A DNA stretch of 60,446 nucleotides from Silicimonas sp. (GTDB lineage Bacteria > Pseudomonadota > Alphaproteobacteria > Rhodobacterales > Rhodobacteraceae), in assembly GCA_022340315.1 (NCBI GenBank), contig JAJDOD010000169.1, positions 1 through 60,446 on the forward strand, in the 5' to 3' direction. Of this stretch, positions 58,982 to 60,446 are shown piece by piece (position 1 is the stretch's first letter; every line of letters begins with the position of its first letter). The notes under the pieces are model-generated. The model had not been told where the DNA came from. It saw nothing but the letters and a program-made list of their open reading frames with translations, and did not search any database. The translations under genes and the position numbers were made by a program.

Positions 58982-59197
58982 ATGCTGAACAATATCGGCC
59001 TGCCTGGCCTGCTTCTGATCGCCATTGTCGTTCTCGTTCTTTTCGGTCGCGGCAAGATCTCGTCGCTGATGGGCGAGGTCGGCAAAGGCATCACGGCGTT
59101 CAAGAAGGGCGTCGACGACGGCAAGAAAGAGATCGAGGACAATGCCGCCGAGGTCGCGCGCGACGTGACCCCGGAAGAGGAGAAGGACAAGGCGTAA
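58982..59197 (+). CDS. tatA: Sec-independent translocase TatA
   Basis: A 71-residue protein: one N-terminal membrane helix ([16 protein letters not shown]), the FGRGK hinge, an amphipathic helix, then an acidic tail. It forms the Tat export pore for folded proteins. ATG 58982 is chosen to give the short standard form. tatB starts 21 bp later. Confidence 0.95.
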   Translation: MLNNIGLPGLLLIAIVVLVLFGRGKISSLMGEVGKGITAFKKGVDDGKKEIEDNAAEVARDVTPEEEKDKA

Positions 59198-59218
59198 TCG
59201 CCTTGTGGCCAACCCTCC

Positions 59219-59695
59219 ATGTTTGATTTCGGCTTTGGCGAGCTTCTCGTAATCGGCATCGTGGCGCTGATCGTGATCGGCCCGAAAGACCTGCCCGGCG
59301 TATTCCGCGAACTTGGGAGGTTCACGGGCAAGGTCCGCCGGATGGCACGCGAGTTTTCGCGCGCGATGGAGGATGCCGCCGACGAGGCTGGCGTCAAGGA
59401 TGCGGCGAAGACGTTCCGCGATGCGACCAATCCTTCCAAGATGGGTCTGAACAAGCTGAGCGAGGCGGCGGACAAGTTCGAGAAATGGGACCCCACAAAG
59501 CCATCGAAGAAGGCGGCGGATGCCGGGCCGGAAACCGCGAAGCTCAGCGAGGAACGGGCCGAGGCGGCCCGGAAGATCCGCGAGTACTCGGCTGAAAAGG
59601 CCAACGAGCGGATCGCTGCCGAGAAGGCGGCCGAGGAGGCCGGGTTGGCGGCTGACGCCGGCGCGCCCGAGCCGGAAACGAAGGGCGAGGCATGA
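59219..59695 (+). CDS. tatB: Sec-independent translocase TatB
   Basis: A 158-residue protein: N-terminal helix ELLVIGIVALIVIGPKDLPGV, then a long amphipathic region and a Glu/Ala/Lys-rich C-terminal tail. The GPKDLP hinge distinguishes it from TatA. Its stop overlaps tatC by ATGA. Tail length is on the longer side for TatB. Confidence 0.94.
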   Translation: MFDFGFGELLVIGIVALIVIGPKDLPGVFRELGRFTGKVRRMAREFSRAMEDAADEAGVKDAAKTFRDATNPSKMGLNKLSEAADKFEKWDPTKPSKKAADAGPETAKLSEERAEAARKIREYSAEKANERIAAEKAAEEAGLAADAGAPEPETKGEA

Positions 59696-60446
59696 GCCAG
59701 TCGGATGAGTTGGAAGACAGCTCGGCCCCGCTGATCGAGCACCTGGCGGAACTTCGGACGCGGCTTATCCGATCGGTCATCGCGTTCATCATCGGCATCG
59801 TCGTGGCCTTCGCGGTGGCCGAGCCGATCCTTCAATTCCTGCTGGGGCCGATCGAGGAGACCTTGCGCGAGTTGGGCGATCCGTCGCCGACGCTGCAATA
59901 TACCTCGCCCCAGGAGTACCTGTTTACGCTATTTCGTATCTCAATGGTGTTCGGCTTCGCCCTGGCGTTTCCCGTGATCGCACACCAGATGTGGCGCTTC
60001 GTGGCGCCTGGACTTTACCGTACTGAAAAGTCAGCGTTTTTACCGTTCATCATTGCGTCTCCAATCATGTTCCTGTTGGGCGCATCCTTTGCCCATTTCA
60101 TTGTCACGCCGCTTGCGATGGCGTTTTTCCTTGGCTTTGCCGACGTGTCTTCGATTTTCGCGAACCTTTTGGGGCGTGTGACCGAGACTCCGGAGGCGGT
60201 ACTGCCGCAAGCAAGCGAGTTGGCGGTGCCGATGACCGAGGAAGGTATACGCATTACCTTCTTCGGGAAGGTTAACGAGTCGCTCGATATCACGCTGAAG
60301 TTCATCATGGCGTTCGGTATCTGTTTCCAGTTGCCGGTTTTGCTGACGCTTATGGGCAAGGCCGGGCTGGTCTCGGCGCGGGGCCTCGGGTCGATGCGGA
60401 AATACGCGATGGTGGGCATCCTGGTGCTGGCCGCGCTGGTGACGCC
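59692..60446 (+). CDS. tatC: Sec-independent translocase TatC (3' truncated by window)
   Basis: The first 251 residues of a six-helix receptor for twin-arginine signals. LIEHLAELRTRLIRSV is the N-terminal Tat-motif region; SPQEYLFTLFRISMVFGFALAFPVI and FQLPVLLTLM are core helices. Between about 150 and 200 there is a long polar stretch (TETPEAVLPQASELAVPMTEEG) where E. coli TatC has a much shorter loop. ATG 59692 overlaps tatB. The gene continues beyond the window. Confidence 0.96.
   Translation, partial: MSQSDELEDSSAPLIEHLAELRTRLIRSVIAFIIGIVVAFAVAEPILQFLLGPIEETLRELGDPSPTLQYTSPQEYLFTLFRISMVFGFALAFPVIAHQMWRFVAPGLYRTEKSAFLPFIIASPIMFLLGASFAHFIVTPLAMAFFLGFADVSSIFANLLGRVTETPEAVLPQASELAVPMTEEGIRITFFGKVNESLDITLKFIMAFGICFQLPVLLTLMGKAGLVSARGLGSMRKYAMVGILVLAALVT

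Overview
The window is a GC-rich chromosomal segment of an alphaproteobacterium of the Rhodobacteraceae (Roseobacter group). Pointers are ChpT, ornithine-lipid genes olsBA, a proteobacterial nuo operon with the family-typical DUF5337 and DUF5333 inserts, an rplU-rpmA-GNAT-GNAT-obgE-proB-proA block, and many ATGA/GTGA stop-start overlaps. No rRNA, CRISPR array or insertion sequence was seen. The left edge carries the C-terminal end of a serine recombinase 173 bp from a tRNA-Ser gene, so a mobile element probably ends there.

Layout: (1) 1-1.8 kb: recombinase end, tRNA-Ser(CGA), a secreted DUF2059 protein and a coiled-coil protein. (2) 2.1-8.4 kb: ribosomal proteins L21 and L27, two acetyltransferases, ObgE, proline synthesis (ProB, ProA), then chpT on the opposite strand. 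(3) 8.4-26 kb: mixed housekeeping genes: DUF3553, OlsB/OlsA, a ThiE-like protein, thioesterase, M32 peptidase, heme A synthase, TrmJ, MoaA, GlmU/GlmS, Gph, a DegT-type aminotransferase, isovaleryl-CoA dehydrogenase, and an acyl-CoA synthetase flanked by two LprI-like secreted proteins. (4) 26.9-48.6 kb: EcsC protein and the complete nuoA-N set for respiratory complex I, interrupted by about ten non-complex genes, including a sulfotransferase, a methyltransferase, a DUF3291 protein, a DUF4259 protein and a CMD-family protein. (5) 48.6-51.8 kb: birA, coaX and rnj directly after nuoN. (6) 51.8-60.4 kb: DEAD-box helicase and prfC on the minus strand around an unusual palindrome-rich gap, small proteins, an SDR lacking the usual catalytic residues, an orphan ABC ATPase, a WYL regulator, and tatABC (tatC runs off the end).

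The most unusual signal is one helix-hairpin-helix tail of about 65 residues found three times: fused to ribosomal protein L21, fused to NuoE, and at the end of a two-pass membrane protein encoded next to NuoE. Other items worth a look are the sulfotransferase translationally coupled between nuoC and nuoD, a structured 330-bp gap between nuoA and nuoB, histidine-rich insertions in NuoL, an 11-bp triple tandem repeat between nuoD and nuoE, and the 425-bp gap upstream of the DEAD-box gene with four inverted repeats, a DnaA-box match and a perfect CtrA-type site.

All calls rest on reading translated sequence and motifs by eye. No database search or folding program was run. Functions of accessory proteins and all regulatory sites are inference unless stated otherwise.
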